DNA of 64,000 nt, taken from NCBI GenBank assembly GCA_966112615.1, contig CBHWDO010000015.1, positions 1 through 64,000 of the forward strand. The letters are read 5' to 3'. Shown in pieces: positions 33,815 to 43,008 of the stretch (position 1 is the first letter of the stretch; every line of letters begins with the position of its first letter). Below the pieces are notes generated by a model. It was not told the DNA's origin and did not search any database. It saw only the letters and a list, made by a program, of their open reading frames with translations. Both the position numbers and the translations under genes were made by a program. Source of the stretch: Flavitalea sp966112615. Its GTDB lineage: Bacteria; Bacteroidota; Bacteroidia; Chitinophagales; Chitinophagaceae.

Positions 33815-34555
33815 TTACCTCCGCATCTTCCTCAACTGCGACTCAAACGCCCTCATATCCTTCGGTATCTCTGCTTCAAATTCATACTCACGGCCATGCC
33901 TATCCGTAAATTTCAGGCGATATGCATGAAGTGCAAGCCTGCCCATGATCGGACGTTCGTCCAGTACATCTTTCGATAACTTGAATTTCTTTTTTAACGA
34001 ACTCAATAAAATGGGTTCCGCATTTCCATAATATGCATCACAAACTATTGGATGACCATAGTTTGCCATGTGAACCCTGATCTGGTGTGTTCTCCCGGTA
34101 AGGATGCGAAACTCAACATCGGAAAATTTTCCAAACTCTTCAATCACTTTAAATTGAGTGATACTTTCTTTTCCTTTTGCATGCACGATCATCGTCCCTT
34201 TTTTTACAGGATGTTCCATGATCGGTGCTTCAATTATTTTCTCCTTATCAATAAGAGTTCCCTGCACAATTCCACGATAGATCTTCTCTACAGACCGGTC
34301 TTCAAAAATGCCTGATAAATATTTATGCGTTTCTTCATTCTTTGCAAAAACAATGATACCACTGGTATCACGGTCGATTCGATGTACCGTGAAAATATTA
34401 CCATACTTTTCCTGCAACAATCTCTTTACAGAGATATCTTTCCCTTCACGGTCCGGAATACTCAATAATCCCGATGGTTTACTCACCACAACGAAATCAT
34501 CATTTTCAAAAATGATCATCGATTGAATATTCACCCTTACTATCTGTTCAGTCAT
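33815..34555 (-). CDS. RluA-family pseudouridine synthase
   Basis: Enzyme of 246 residues that isomerises uridine to pseudouridine in RNA. The catalytic Asp is D61 in VHRIDRDTSG, with supporting motifs KPSGLLSIPDR, TGRTHQIRVHMANYGHPIVCD and RLALHAYRL. No S4 domain precedes the catalytic domain. The exact substrate (rRNA or tRNA position) cannot be assigned. Its start overlaps the stop of the rluB-type gene by one base (TAATG), so two pseudouridine synthases are co-translated. Confidence 0.93.
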   Translation of the reverse strand: MTEQIVRVNIQSMIIFENDDFVVVSKPSGLLSIPDREGKDISVKRLLQEKYGNIFTVHRIDRDTSGIIVFAKNEETHKYLSGIFEDRSVEKIYRGIVQGTLIDKEKIIEAPIMEHPVKKGTMIVHAKGKESITQFKVIEEFGKFSDVEFRILTGRTHQIRVHMANYGHPIVCDAYYGNAEPILLSSLKKKFKLSKDVLDERPIMGRLALHAYRLKFTDRHGREYEFEAEIPKDMRAFESQLRKMRR

Positions 34556-35559
34556 TATTTCTTTTTAGCGTAGGAAGCATTCATGTATTTCAATAACCTT
34601 ACTTCTTTTTCAGAAAGGAATCTCCATTTTCCGCGGTCAACATTCTTTTTGGTAAGATTGGCGAACATCACACGATCCAGTCCTTTTACATCGTATCCCA
34701 AATGCTCAAACATTCTTCTGACGATCCTGTTTCTTCCACTATGGATCTCAACACCAATCACACTCTTATCTTTTGAATCAGCATAAGCCACAGCATCTGC
34801 CTGGATAAATCCATCTTCCAGGGTGATACCTGCCATCATATCTTCCATGTCTTTTCTTGCCATGGATTTATCAAGCTTCACTTCATAGATCTTTCTAACC
34901 TGGTATGATGGATGTGATAATTTTTGTGCAAGGTCTCCGTCGTTTGTGAATAATAACACTCCGGTAGTATTTCTGTCAAGTCTTCCTACAGGATAAACTC
35001 TTTCTGCGGTTGCACTTTTGATCAGGTCATGAACAGTTTTCCTTCCTTCGGGATCTTCCATGGTAGTGATATAATCCTTCGGCTTATTCAACAGAATATA
35101 CACCAGGTTCTTCCTTGCAGAAATCTTTTTATTGTTGAACCTTACTTCATCATCCTTTCCAACTTTGAAACCTGGCTCTGTCACTACTTTTCCGTTGATG
35201 CTGATCTTTCCTGACTTAACAAGGTCAGCAGCATCCCTTCTTGAACAAACACCTGCATGTGCAACAAATTTGTTGAGCGGCATCTTTTCGGGCTGTGGTG
35301 TTGGTTTGAGATTTTCGTAACGTGGAGCTTCAGGGATTTTCTCAACCCTCTCTGAACCTCCGGCTCTTGATTTAAATCGTGGATTTGATTTTGCTTCTTC
35401 TGTAGCTCTCTTCGCTGCTTTTGCCTGGCGTTCTTCCGCCTTTTTCTTCTCGAAGAATTCCTGCTTCTCTTTTCTCGCCTGCTTTTTTTCCTGGCGGATC
35501 TTTTCTTTGATCACGGATGGTTTCTCATTGCGAAACCTGTCGAAATACGCTTTTGCCAT
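34555..35559 (-). CDS. rluB: RsuA/RluB/RluF-family pseudouridine synthase
   Basis: A 334-residue enzyme with a highly charged Lys/Glu/Arg-rich N-terminal extension (about 1-90), then an S4 RNA-binding domain (MPLNKFVAHAGVCSRRDAADLV) and the catalytic domain with GRLDRNTTGVLLF (catalytic Asp in GRLD), plus EIHSGRNRIVRRMFEHLGYDV spread over one conserved segment. RluB modifies U2605 of 23S rRNA; this assignment among RsuA relatives is likely but not certain. ATG at 35559 (MAKAYFDRF) is preferred over an upstream TTG. Confidence 0.9.
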   Translation of the reverse strand: MAKAYFDRFRNEKPSVIKEKIRQEKKQARKEKQEFFEKKKAEERQAKAAKRATEEAKSNPRFKSRAGGSERVEKIPEAPRYENLKPTPQPEKMPLNKFVAHAGVCSRRDAADLVKSGKISINGKVVTEPGFKVGKDDEVRFNNKKISARKNLVYILLNKPKDYITTMEDPEGRKTVHDLIKSATAERVYPVGRLDRNTTGVLLFTNDGDLAQKLSHPSYQVRKIYEVKLDKSMARKDMEDMMAGITLEDGFIQADAVAYADSKDKSVIGVEIHSGRNRIVRRMFEHLGYDVKGLDRVMFANLTKKNVDRGKWRFLSEKEVRLLKYMNASYAKKK

Positions 35560-35600
35560 AATTTTTAGTTTACTGTTTTGCAACAGGAATGTCGGACTAA

Positions 35601-36668
35601 CTATCCTTGCTCTTCCATTTCAAGCTCCTTGTTCGCTAACTGTCCGCAGGCTGCATCGATATCTTTACCCCTGCTTCTTCTTAGTCTTGCATTCACCCTG
35701 TTTTTCTCCAGGTGTTGCATGAATGCATCTACAGTTGCTTCCTCGGGCTTTGCAAATTTTGCATTGCTGATAGGATTGTATTCAATGAGGTTCACCAGGT
35801 CTGCAGGTATCTGCCTGTAAATCTTGATGAGTTCATTAGCATCTTCAATACTGTCGTTAAGATCCCTGAATAAAATGTATTCAAGTGTGATCTCGTTTTT
35901 TGTTTGTTTATAAAAATAATTCAAAGCCTCAATAAGGGCTTTAATATTATTGGTTTCATTGATCGGCATGATCTCATTACGCTTCTCCTCATTTGCTGCG
36001 TGAAGGGATAATGCCAGCTTGAATTTTACCTGGTCATCCCCAAGTTGTTTGATCATCTTCGCCACTCCGGCAGTTGAAACAGTAATCCTTCTTGGACTCA
36101 TACCCAGGCATTCCGGTGAAGTGATCCTTTCAATGGCTGACAGAACATTTTTATAATTGAGCAATGGTTCTCCCATGCCCATAAAAACAATATTGGTCAA
36201 CTTCTTTCCATATACCCTCATGGCCTGCTGATTGATCAGCACCACTTCATCGACGATCTCATCAAAATCAAGGTTTCTCTTCCTGTCCATATATCCCGTT
36301 GCGCAAAACCTGCAGCTCAAACTGCATCCTATCTGCGACGATACACATGCGGTGAGCCTTGTTTCTGTAGGGATCAATACTCCTTCAACAAAATGACCGT
36401 CAACCGTACGGAATCTTGTTTTGATCGTTCCGTCTTCACTATATTGAGTTGCATCTACTGCCAGTGCCGGTAATGAAAAGCTTTGCTCAAGTTTGGCGCG
36501 GAGTTCTTTGCTGAGGTTTGTCATGGCTTCAAATGAATGCGCATGCTTCAGCCAGAGCCATTCGTACACCTGCTTTGCCCTGAATTTTTTCTCACCCATC
36601 TCCTCAAAATACTTTTCCAGTTCAGGCAGGGAAAGTGTCCTGATGTTCTTCTTGTCCGTTTTTGCCAT
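35601..36668 (-). CDS. rlmN: dual-specificity RNA methyltransferase RlmN
   Basis: Radical-SAM enzyme of 355 residues that methylates C2 of A2503 in 23S rRNA and A37 in some tRNAs. The [4Fe-4S] ligands are C115, C119 and C122 in GCSLSCRFCATG; KLTNIVFMGMGEPLLN and ISTVGVxKMI-like segments (here VSTAGVAKMIKQL) follow, and the C-terminal Cys in DAACGQLA is the methyl-transfer residue. Start at ATG 36668 (MAKTDKKN); the frame runs further upstream but that overlaps the divergent thiolase promoter region. Confidence 0.96.
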   Translation of the reverse strand: MAKTDKKNIRTLSLPELEKYFEEMGEKKFRAKQVYEWLWLKHAHSFEAMTNLSKELRAKLEQSFSLPALAVDATQYSEDGTIKTRFRTVDGHFVEGVLIPTETRLTACVSSQIGCSLSCRFCATGYMDRKRNLDFDEIVDEVVLINQQAMRVYGKKLTNIVFMGMGEPLLNYKNVLSAIERITSPECLGMSPRRITVSTAGVAKMIKQLGDDQVKFKLALSLHAANEEKRNEIMPINETNNIKALIEALNYFYKQTKNEITLEYILFRDLNDSIEDANELIKIYRQIPADLVNLIEYNPISNAKFAKPEEATVDAFMQHLEKNRVNARLRRSRGKDIDAACGQLANKELEMEEQG

Positions 36669-36718
36669 GGCGCAAAAGTACGAAAGTTCCCTACATTTGG
36701 CCTCCAAATCATCCCTGT

Positions 36719-37918
36719 ATGCCTGTTGCCTATGTAATTGATGCAATTCGTACCCCAATTGGTAAGTATGGTGGGTCCCTTAGTTCCATTCGTCCCGACG
36801 ACCTCCTGGCGCATGTAATCCGTGCCATTCTTGACAGAAATCCTGCTATCGATCCGGCTTCAATTGAAGATGTGATCGCCGGTGATGCCAACCAGGCGGG
36901 AGAAGATAACAGGAATGTTGCCCGCATGGCAGCACTGCTGGCAGGTTTGCCGGTAACTGTCGCAGGTAATACAGTAAACCGACTTTGTGCTTCAGGATTG
37001 CAGGCTATCATGGATGCGGCAAGGGGAATTATGTGCGGTGAGGGTGAGATCTACCTAGCAGGCGGAGTGGAATCCATGACCCGTGCTCCATTTGTTACAC
37101 TCAAATCTTCCGGTCCATGGAGCCGAACCGCAGAAATGGCTGATACAACCATTGGATGGAGATTCCCTAATAAAAAACTGACCGATCAGTACTATCCCTT
37201 CAGCATGGGTGAAACCGCTGAGAATGTTGCAAAACAGTGGAGTATCAGCCGGGAAGACCAGGATCAGTTCGCTTTATCATCTCAGCAAAAGTATTTTAAC
37301 GCCCTTGAAGCCGGGAAATGGAAGGATGAGATCAGCCCGGTCGTGATCCTGGGTGGAAAGCAGGAACAGATCCTTTTTTCAGAAGATGAACACCCTAGGG
37401 CTACTTCCCTCGAGAAGCTTTCAACCCTTCGGCCTGCCTTCAGCAAAGATGGTTCAGTGACTGCCGGAAATTCTTCAGGGATCAATGATGGAGCATCCAT
37501 GCTGCTACTGGCCAGTGAAGAAGCAGTAAGAAAATACGGGTTGAAACCAATTGCAAAAATAGTTTCTATGGCTGTTGCCGGAGTTGATCCGGCCATCATG
37601 GGAATCGGCCCGGTGCCGGCTTCCCGGAAGGCTTTGCAAAGAGCTGGGCTTACCGTTAGAGATCTTGACCTCGTTGAATTGAATGAAGCATTTGCCGTTC
37701 AGGCACTGGCTTGTATGCGTGACCTGGAACTTGACCCGGCAAAAGTGAATGTCAATGGAGGATCCATTGCGATAGGGCATCCGCTTGGTGCAAGCGGAGC
37801 CCGGATTTCAACCACACTTCTTCATGAAATGAAAAGAAGGGGATCGAAATACGGACTGGCAACCATGTGTGTCGGGGTCGGACAAGGCGCAGCTATTATT
37901 TATGAAGGGCTGCACTGA
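36719..37918 (+). CDS. acetyl-CoA C-acyltransferase (thiolase)
   Basis: Thiolase of 399 residues that cleaves 3-ketoacyl-CoA or condenses acetyl-CoA units. Active-site residues are clear: nucleophilic C90 in NTVNRLCASGLQ, His in GGSIAIGHPLGASGA, and the second Cys in ATMCVGVGQGAA; NEAFAVQALA is also present. It resembles PcaF/AtoB/FadA-type enzymes, and the pathway (fatty acid, beta-ketoadipate or other) cannot be told from isolated context. Start ATG 36719 is 50 bases from the divergent rlmN start. Its end overlaps the end of hisS by 23 bases. Confidence 0.95.
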   Translation: MPVAYVIDAIRTPIGKYGGSLSSIRPDDLLAHVIRAILDRNPAIDPASIEDVIAGDANQAGEDNRNVARMAALLAGLPVTVAGNTVNRLCASGLQAIMDAARGIMCGEGEIYLAGGVESMTRAPFVTLKSSGPWSRTAEMADTTIGWRFPNKKLTDQYYPFSMGETAENVAKQWSISREDQDQFALSSQQKYFNALEAGKWKDEISPVVILGGKQEQILFSEDEHPRATSLEKLSTLRPAFSKDGSVTAGNSSGINDGASMLLLASEEAVRKYGLKPIAKIVSMAVAGVDPAIMGIGPVPASRKALQRAGLTVRDLDLVELNEAFAVQALACMRDLELDPAKVNVNGGSIAIGHPLGASGARISTTLLHEMKRRGSKYGLATMCVGVGQGAAIIYEGLH

Positions 37919-39272
37919 GATCTTCCCATTTATATGCCTGCTGATTTCCTGTAGATAATTCTTTAAGAAGCACCTGCTTTTCTTCAAGTTCTTTGCTGCC
38001 AAGAATGGCCACAAAAGGAATATTTTTCTTTTCAGCGTACTTGAATTGCTTATCGAACTTAGAAGATTCATGATATACTTCGCAACTGATCCCTTCAGTC
38101 CTCAATTGTTGAGCAAGAGTAGCCGCAGCATTGGATTCAGCTTCGCCGAGATTGAAGAATAATACCTGCGATGTGATATCAAGAGTGGCCGGAAAAAGAT
38201 TGAGTTCTTCAAGTACATCATAGATCCTGTCGACACCAAATGAAATACCAACACCTGCGATATTGGGTACACCAAACAACCCGGTCAGGTCATCATATCT
38301 TCCACCGCCTCCGATGCTTCCCATCTTCACGGATGCCGGGGCTTTTACTTCGAAGATCACGCCGGTATAATAATTCAATCCCCGGGCAAGTGTAAAATCA
38401 ATATTGAAATTGATTGAACCTGATGGCATCCTGGTGATATGGTCAAGAATAAATTTCAATTCTTTGATGCCCTGTTTGCCTTCTTCAATTTTACCCAGCA
38501 GGGTTTCAATGCTTTGAATTTTCTGGTAATTATCACCTTCAATGGAAAGATATTTTTCAATGATGGTCACCTGTTCTGATGAAAGACCGCGGGCAGTAAG
38601 TTCTTCTTTCACTTTTTCAAGACCGATCTTGTCGAGCTTATCGATGGCCATAGTGATGTCCATCATTTTTTCCTGTCCACCACAAAGTGTAGCCAGTGCG
38701 GATAAAATTTTTCTTGAATTGATGCGCAGGTCATAATCTTTCAATCCAAGTTTGGTAAAAGCCTGGTGATAGATATTTACAAGATCTACTTCATTTATCA
38801 ATGATCTACTTCCAACCACATCAGCATCACACTGGAAAAACTCGCGATAGCGGCCCTTTTGCGGACGATCGGCTCTCCAAACAGGCTGGATCTGGTATCT
38901 TTTAAAAGGGAAACTAAGCTGACCATGATTCATAGCAACATAGCGTGCGAAGGGGATGGTGAGGTCGTAACGAAGTGCGCGCTCTGTTATGCCTTTATTA
39001 TTTTTTCCGGATAAAACAGATTCAAAATCCTTCCTCGCAGATTCATGTTTGTTCTCATTATCCAGTCCGTTATTGAGGATCTTGAAGATGAGTTTATCTC
39101 CTTCCTCTCCATACTTGCCCATGAGGGTTTCAAGGTTCTCCATGGCGGGAGTTTCGAGTGGCTGAAACCCATATAATTCAAATACAGTGCGGATAGTATT
39201 AAAAATGTATTGTCTTCTGCGCACTACTTCCGGTCCGAAATCCCTTGTGCCCTGCGGTATGGTTGGCTTCAT
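37896..39272 (-). CDS. hisS: histidyl-tRNA synthetase
   Basis: Class II aminoacyl-tRNA synthetase of 458 residues. The N-terminal region has KPTIPQGTRDFGPE, motif 2 is in QIQPVWRADRPQKGRYREFFQCD and its flanks (about 112-134), the HisRS-specific ARGLNYYTGVIFEV segment contains the histidine-binding site, and motif 3 is in GVGISFGVDRI. An anticodon-binding domain fills about 365-458. ATG at 39272 is chosen over a TTG three codons upstream. It overlaps the thiolase gene tail to tail by 23 bases. Confidence 0.97.
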   Translation of the reverse strand: MKPTIPQGTRDFGPEVVRRRQYIFNTIRTVFELYGFQPLETPAMENLETLMGKYGEEGDKLIFKILNNGLDNENKHESARKDFESVLSGKNNKGITERALRYDLTIPFARYVAMNHGQLSFPFKRYQIQPVWRADRPQKGRYREFFQCDADVVGSRSLINEVDLVNIYHQAFTKLGLKDYDLRINSRKILSALATLCGGQEKMMDITMAIDKLDKIGLEKVKEELTARGLSSEQVTIIEKYLSIEGDNYQKIQSIETLLGKIEEGKQGIKELKFILDHITRMPSGSINFNIDFTLARGLNYYTGVIFEVKAPASVKMGSIGGGGRYDDLTGLFGVPNIAGVGISFGVDRIYDVLEELNLFPATLDITSQVLFFNLGEAESNAAATLAQQLRTEGISCEVYHESSKFDKQFKYAEKKNIPFVAILGSKELEEKQVLLKELSTGNQQAYKWEDLSAALHK

Positions 39273-39484
39273 GTTGAACAAATTGGCGCAAAAGTAAACA
39301 GAAGTTTGAATGAAAGGTTCTGTGGGTAAAGAATTGATTTGTGGAAATTCAATAAATAATCATCTTTTCATGGTCAGGAAAAATAAAAATAGGGTGCGAT
39401 TAAAAAACCTTTTAATAAAATGGCCGTAACGCATATAGAACATATTTATTATCTTGCCCGACGCCTTTCAAAATTTTACCCCGG

Positions 39485-39718
39485 ATGAATGATTTAGAAC
39501 AGAAAAGAATAAGGGCTTACACTAACAGGAGATCTTTAATGGATCTTGGTATGGGTTTGATCTATTCGGCAATGGGGATTTTTTTTGTAGGCAAGAAACT
39601 TTTTGGTGTGAATATTGATTTTCCACCCGAGCCATTTAATTACGTGTTTGGCGGTTTGTGCCTCCTGTATGGAGGATTCAGAATTTACAGGGGTATCAAG
39701 AAAAATTATTTTAATTAA
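39485..39718 (+). CDS. small membrane protein linked to PstS-like gene
   Basis: A 77-residue protein with two hydrophobic helices (about 18-35 and 50-66, the latter FGGLCLLYGGFRIYRG) after a basic N-terminus (RIRAYTNRRSLMDLGMGL). The type recurs in Bacteroidota next to PstS-like and TPR genes. Its stop codon overlaps the next start codon by one base (TAATG), so it is translationally coupled to the substrate-binding lipoprotein. Function unknown. Confidence 0.82.
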   Translation: MNDLEQKRIRAYTNRRSLMDLGMGLIYSAMGIFFVGKKLFGVNIDFPPEPFNYVFGGLCLLYGGFRIYRGIKKNYFN

Positions 39719-40656
39719 TGAATTTTTTCTCATCATCCATTATTAGGGCAAGGCATCTGTATGCAGCTATGGTATCAGTTTCACTGGTACTTAATTCCTG
39801 CTCAGATCAAAAAGCTGCAGATAACCGCGATACCGTTAAGAGCGGCACTATCAATATCAGTGTGGATGAGTCTTTCAGGCCTGTAATAGATTCTCAGATC
39901 CAGGTCTTTGAGTCGCAATTTCCTGATGCAAATATTAAAGTTCAGTATAAGCCGGAAGCTGAATGTTTGAGGGATCTGAATAATGACAGCATCAGGATGG
40001 TTATTGTAACCCGTGGGTTGACCAGGGCTGAAGAGAAAACCTTCAAAGATTCACTGAATTATACCCCTGCTTTTGGTATCATGGCTTATGATGCCATTTC
40101 TGTAATAGTAAATAATAAATCAAAAGATACTGCTTTCACCATGCAGGATATCCGTTCGATGCTCAAAGGCAACAGCGGATACAAATACAAAGTATTGCTG
40201 GATGGACTTACCGCAACCAGTACGGTGCGATATGTGGTGGACTCGCTGATGGGCGGTGAGAAATTGTCTTCAAATGTGGTTGCAGCTAAGAATTCAGAAC
40301 AACTTATAGATTATATTTCCCAAAATGATGATGCGATTGGACTGGTAGGTGTGAGCTGGGTAGGAAACCGCCAGGACCCTGAAGTGTTAAGCTTTTTAGA
40401 AAAAGTGAAGATAGCATCCATCGAGTGTACTGGTTGTAATGGGACATTTGTTCAGCCTTACCAGGCTAACATTGCAATGAATAGATACCCGATGATCAGG
40501 CCTTTATATTACATTGTTAAAGAAAATTATGCAGGCCTTGGCAGCGGATTCAAAAACTTTCTCATCTACGAGAAAGGTCAATTAATATTCAGGCGGGCAT
40601 TTTTATTGCCTGCTAAAATGAAGTTCGAGGTACGAAATATGGATATCTCCGAATGA
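39718..40656 (+). CDS. PstS-like substrate-binding lipoprotein
   Basis: Periplasmic binding protein of 312 residues with a lipoprotein signal: hydrophobic stretch 13-27 and lipobox LNSC with C28. The body resembles phosphate-binding PstS proteins (TINISVDESFRPVIDSQI, IRMVIVTRGLTRAEE, DAISVIVNNKSKD, DDAIGLVGVSWVG, YPMIRPLYYIVKE), but no pstCAB genes are near, so a transport role is doubtful. Upstream it is coupled to a small membrane protein and downstream overlaps the TPR open frame. Such genes often accompany TonB systems in Bacteroidota. Confidence 0.85.
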   Translation: MNFFSSSIIRARHLYAAMVSVSLVLNSCSDQKAADNRDTVKSGTINISVDESFRPVIDSQIQVFESQFPDANIKVQYKPEAECLRDLNNDSIRMVIVTRGLTRAEEKTFKDSLNYTPAFGIMAYDAISVIVNNKSKDTAFTMQDIRSMLKGNSGYKYKVLLDGLTATSTVRYVVDSLMGGEKLSSNVVAAKNSEQLIDYISQNDDAIGLVGVSWVGNRQDPEVLSFLEKVKIASIECTGCNGTFVQPYQANIAMNRYPMIRPLYYIVKENYAGLGSGFKNFLIYEKGQLIFRRAFLLPAKMKFEVRNMDISE

Positions 40657-40700
40657 TAAACCGAAAATTTACATTTTACAACCAAAAATCAGCAAGGACA

Positions 40701-42365
40701 ATGATGAAAAGAGTATTCAGCTTAATCACAGCGATTGTCATCGGTACGAACCTGCTTTTTGCTCAGAGTGTAGACCAGGGGCGAAAGTTTCTGTACTATG
40801 ATAGAACAAAAAGCGCAAAGGAGACTTTCGACAAACTGATCGCTGCCAATCCGAACAATATTGAAGCGGTTTATTGGTTGGGGCAAACCTATCTTGAGGA
40901 TAAGGACTCTGTTGCAGCTAAAAATCTTTACCAGAAAACACTTGCAACCAATGGAAATGCACCATTGCTGCTGGTGGGTATGGGTCAGATCGAATTGATG
41001 GAGGGCAAAACTGATGATGCCCGTCAGCGTTTCGAAACCGCGATCAATCTTACAAAAGGAAGAGACATCGATGTATTGAATGCAGTTGCTCATGCAAATG
41101 TAGCTGCTAAACCAGGTGATGCACGATATGCCATCGAGAAATTGAACCAGGCCACACAGGTTAAGAAGTTCAATGATCCAAATACCTATTTAATTATGGG
41201 TAATGCATACCGTAAATTATTGGAAGGTGGTAATGCCGTACAGTCTTATCAAAAGGCACTGGCTATCGATCCAAAGAATGCTGCAGCGAAGTATAATATC
41301 GGGAAGATCTATTTAACACAGAATAACCCTGAATTTTTCCTGCCTGCATTTGAGGAATCAGTAACAATCGATCCTACTTATGCACCAGGTTACTATGAAT
41401 TATTCTATTACTGGTATTTCCGTGATGTAAACAAAGCAGCAGATTATCTTAATAAATATGTTGCTAATACAGACCAGGGGCCTAAAGTTGAATACCTGCA
41501 AACTGACTTCACTTATGCAAAAGGTGATTTCGCAGGTGCAAGAACCAAGGCTCAGAGTTTGATCCAGCAGTATGGAGAAAAAGTAAATCCTCGTATGTAC
41601 AGGATGCTTGCTTACACTTCCGATACACTGGGTGACCTGAATGCAGCAAAAGAAGCAATGCTAACTTATTTGAATAAGGCAGATAAAGAAGAAATTCTTC
41701 CTGCTGACTACATTGAGCTGGCAAACATCAATTCCAAAATGCCAAATGGTACAGAGGAAGCTTTTGCAAACTTTGCACAGGCCATCAATATGGACACAGT
41801 TCAGGCAAACAAAGTGAAGTACACTCAGCAGGCAGCAGCGCTGGCTAAAAAACTGGGTAACCGTAACCAGGAAGCTATCTTCCTAGGAAAGGCTTACCAG
41901 ATGGAGAAAGATCCAAGCCAGACAGACCTGTACAACTGGGGTATGGCCCACTACCAGGCAGCGAACTATAAGACATCTGACAGTATTTTCTGTAGCATCT
42001 ACCAGACCAAATACCCTGAAGAAATTTATGGTTATCTCTGGTGTGCAAGATCCAAGCAGGCGCAGGATACTGCAATGACGCTTGGTCTGGCAGTTGATGC
42101 TTACAAGTTGCTTGCTGAAAAGGCAGCAGTGCTGGATTCAGGAAAATACAAGAGCCAGGCAGTTGCTTCTTACTTCTACCTTGTACAATATTACAATGAT
42201 GTGAAGAAAGACAGGGAAACGGCCATCGAGTATCTTGATAAAGTACTGGAAGTAGATCCTACTAATGCCGATGCTACAAGGATTAAGGACCTTTTGACCA
42301 AAGCTGGTAAACAACCGGCCAATAAGCCAAAAAGCTCCGGAAGTCCTACTACCAAGAAGAGTTAA
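40701..42365 (+). CDS. secreted tetratricopeptide-repeat protein
   Basis: A 554-residue exported protein: signal peptide 1-22 (ending NLLFAQ), then about ten TPR-like helical pairs, for example NIEAVYWLGQTYLEDKD, NTYLIMGNAYRKLLEGG, NAAAKYNIGKIYLTQN and a C-terminal ATEYLDKVLEVDP-like repeat, and a Lys/Ser/Pro/Thr-rich tail (about 535-554). TPR domains mediate protein contacts; the partner is probably the PstS-like lipoprotein or a TonB component. ATG 40701 is chosen because AAGGA precedes it and the signal peptide starts there; an upstream ATG at 40653 overlaps the previous stop. Confidence 0.88.
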   Translation: MMKRVFSLITAIVIGTNLLFAQSVDQGRKFLYYDRTKSAKETFDKLIAANPNNIEAVYWLGQTYLEDKDSVAAKNLYQKTLATNGNAPLLLVGMGQIELMEGKTDDARQRFETAINLTKGRDIDVLNAVAHANVAAKPGDARYAIEKLNQATQVKKFNDPNTYLIMGNAYRKLLEGGNAVQSYQKALAIDPKNAAAKYNIGKIYLTQNNPEFFLPAFEESVTIDPTYAPGYYELFYYWYFRDVNKAADYLNKYVANTDQGPKVEYLQTDFTYAKGDFAGARTKAQSLIQQYGEKVNPRMYRMLAYTSDTLGDLNAAKEAMLTYLNKADKEEILPADYIELANINSKMPNGTEEAFANFAQAINMDTVQANKVKYTQQAAALAKKLGNRNQEAIFLGKAYQMEKDPSQTDLYNWGMAHYQAANYKTSDSIFCSIYQTKYPEEIYGYLWCARSKQAQDTAMTLGLAVDAYKLLAEKAAVLDSGKYKSQAVASYFYLVQYYNDVKKDRETAIEYLDKVLEVDPTNADATRIKDLLTKAGKQPANKPKSSGSPTTKKS

Positions 42366-42396
42366 TACATATAACTATATAGATTAATAAAAATTA

Positions 42397-42432
42397 ATCC
42401 CCCGGTCTCTCAAGGCCGGGGGATTTTTATTT
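42397..42432 (+). terminator. intrinsic terminator before the nuo operon
   Basis: Perfect 9-bp stem (ATCCCCCGG with CCGGGGGAT), 10-base loop and a TTTTTATTT tract. It ends the transcript of the TPR gene and isolates the nuo operon. Confidence 0.9.
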
Positions 42433-42474
42433 GCTGTTTTAAAGATAGTCGGTGGTTATTTCATGTAGCTACAT

Positions 42475-42482
42475 TAATTTTG
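42475..42482 (+). promoter_or_regulatory. -7 element of the nuo operon
   Basis: TAATTTTG is an exact TAnnTTTG match between the upstream terminator and nuoA. No good -33 TTTG is seen at the right distance. It overlaps the in-frame TTG at 42480 that would otherwise extend nuoA, which supports the ATG at 42501 as the start. Confidence 0.5.
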
Positions 42483-42500
42483 CCCACAATTTTAATAGTC

Positions 42501-42902
42501 ATGGATTTATACCTGCTTCAGGCTGTTAATCAATCTGCAGACAGTGCCTACTGGTACTTGCCTGTCGGGATTCAGTTCCTTTTCGCGATTCTTTTGGTTG
42601 GAGGCATCATGGCCCTGACCCACCTGTTAGGTCCTTCACGTAAAACATCCGACAAGCTTGCCAACTTTGAGAGTGGTATCGAGAGCGTTGGAAACGCCCG
42701 TCAGCCAATGGCTATTAAATACTTCCTGGTGGCGATCCTTTTCGTGCTGTTCGATGTGGAAGTGATATTTTTCTATCCTTATGCAGTGATCTTTAAAACC
42801 CTTGGCTGGCAAGGATTTGCTGCTGTTTTGATGTTTGTGGGATTCTTCCTTTGCGGATTTATCTACATCATCAAAAAAGGTGCGCTTCAGTGGGAAGATT
42901 AA
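42501..42902 (+). CDS. nuoA: NADH-quinone oxidoreductase subunit A
   Basis: Membrane subunit of complex I (133 residues) with three helices (about 18-40, 72-93, 98-118). The family signature is clear: LLGPSRKTSDKLANFESGIESVG, read across residues 42-64, and the highly conserved KYFLVAILFVLFDVEVIFFYPYA segment at 74-96. First gene of a 13-subunit nuo operon that runs to 56452. Confidence 0.96.
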   Translation: MDLYLLQAVNQSADSAYWYLPVGIQFLFAILLVGGIMALTHLLGPSRKTSDKLANFESGIESVGNARQPMAIKYFLVAILFVLFDVEVIFFYPYAVIFKTLGWQGFAAVLMFVGFFLCGFIYIIKKGALQWED

Positions 42903-43008
42903 ACAGAACTGTTGATGAGAGGGCTGAATGGTAGTTTGCAACCTTTGATTCCGGCTGGCAAACTTATTGGGTGAGGTTCTGTTATCAATAATCACAAAAA
43001 ACAACTTT

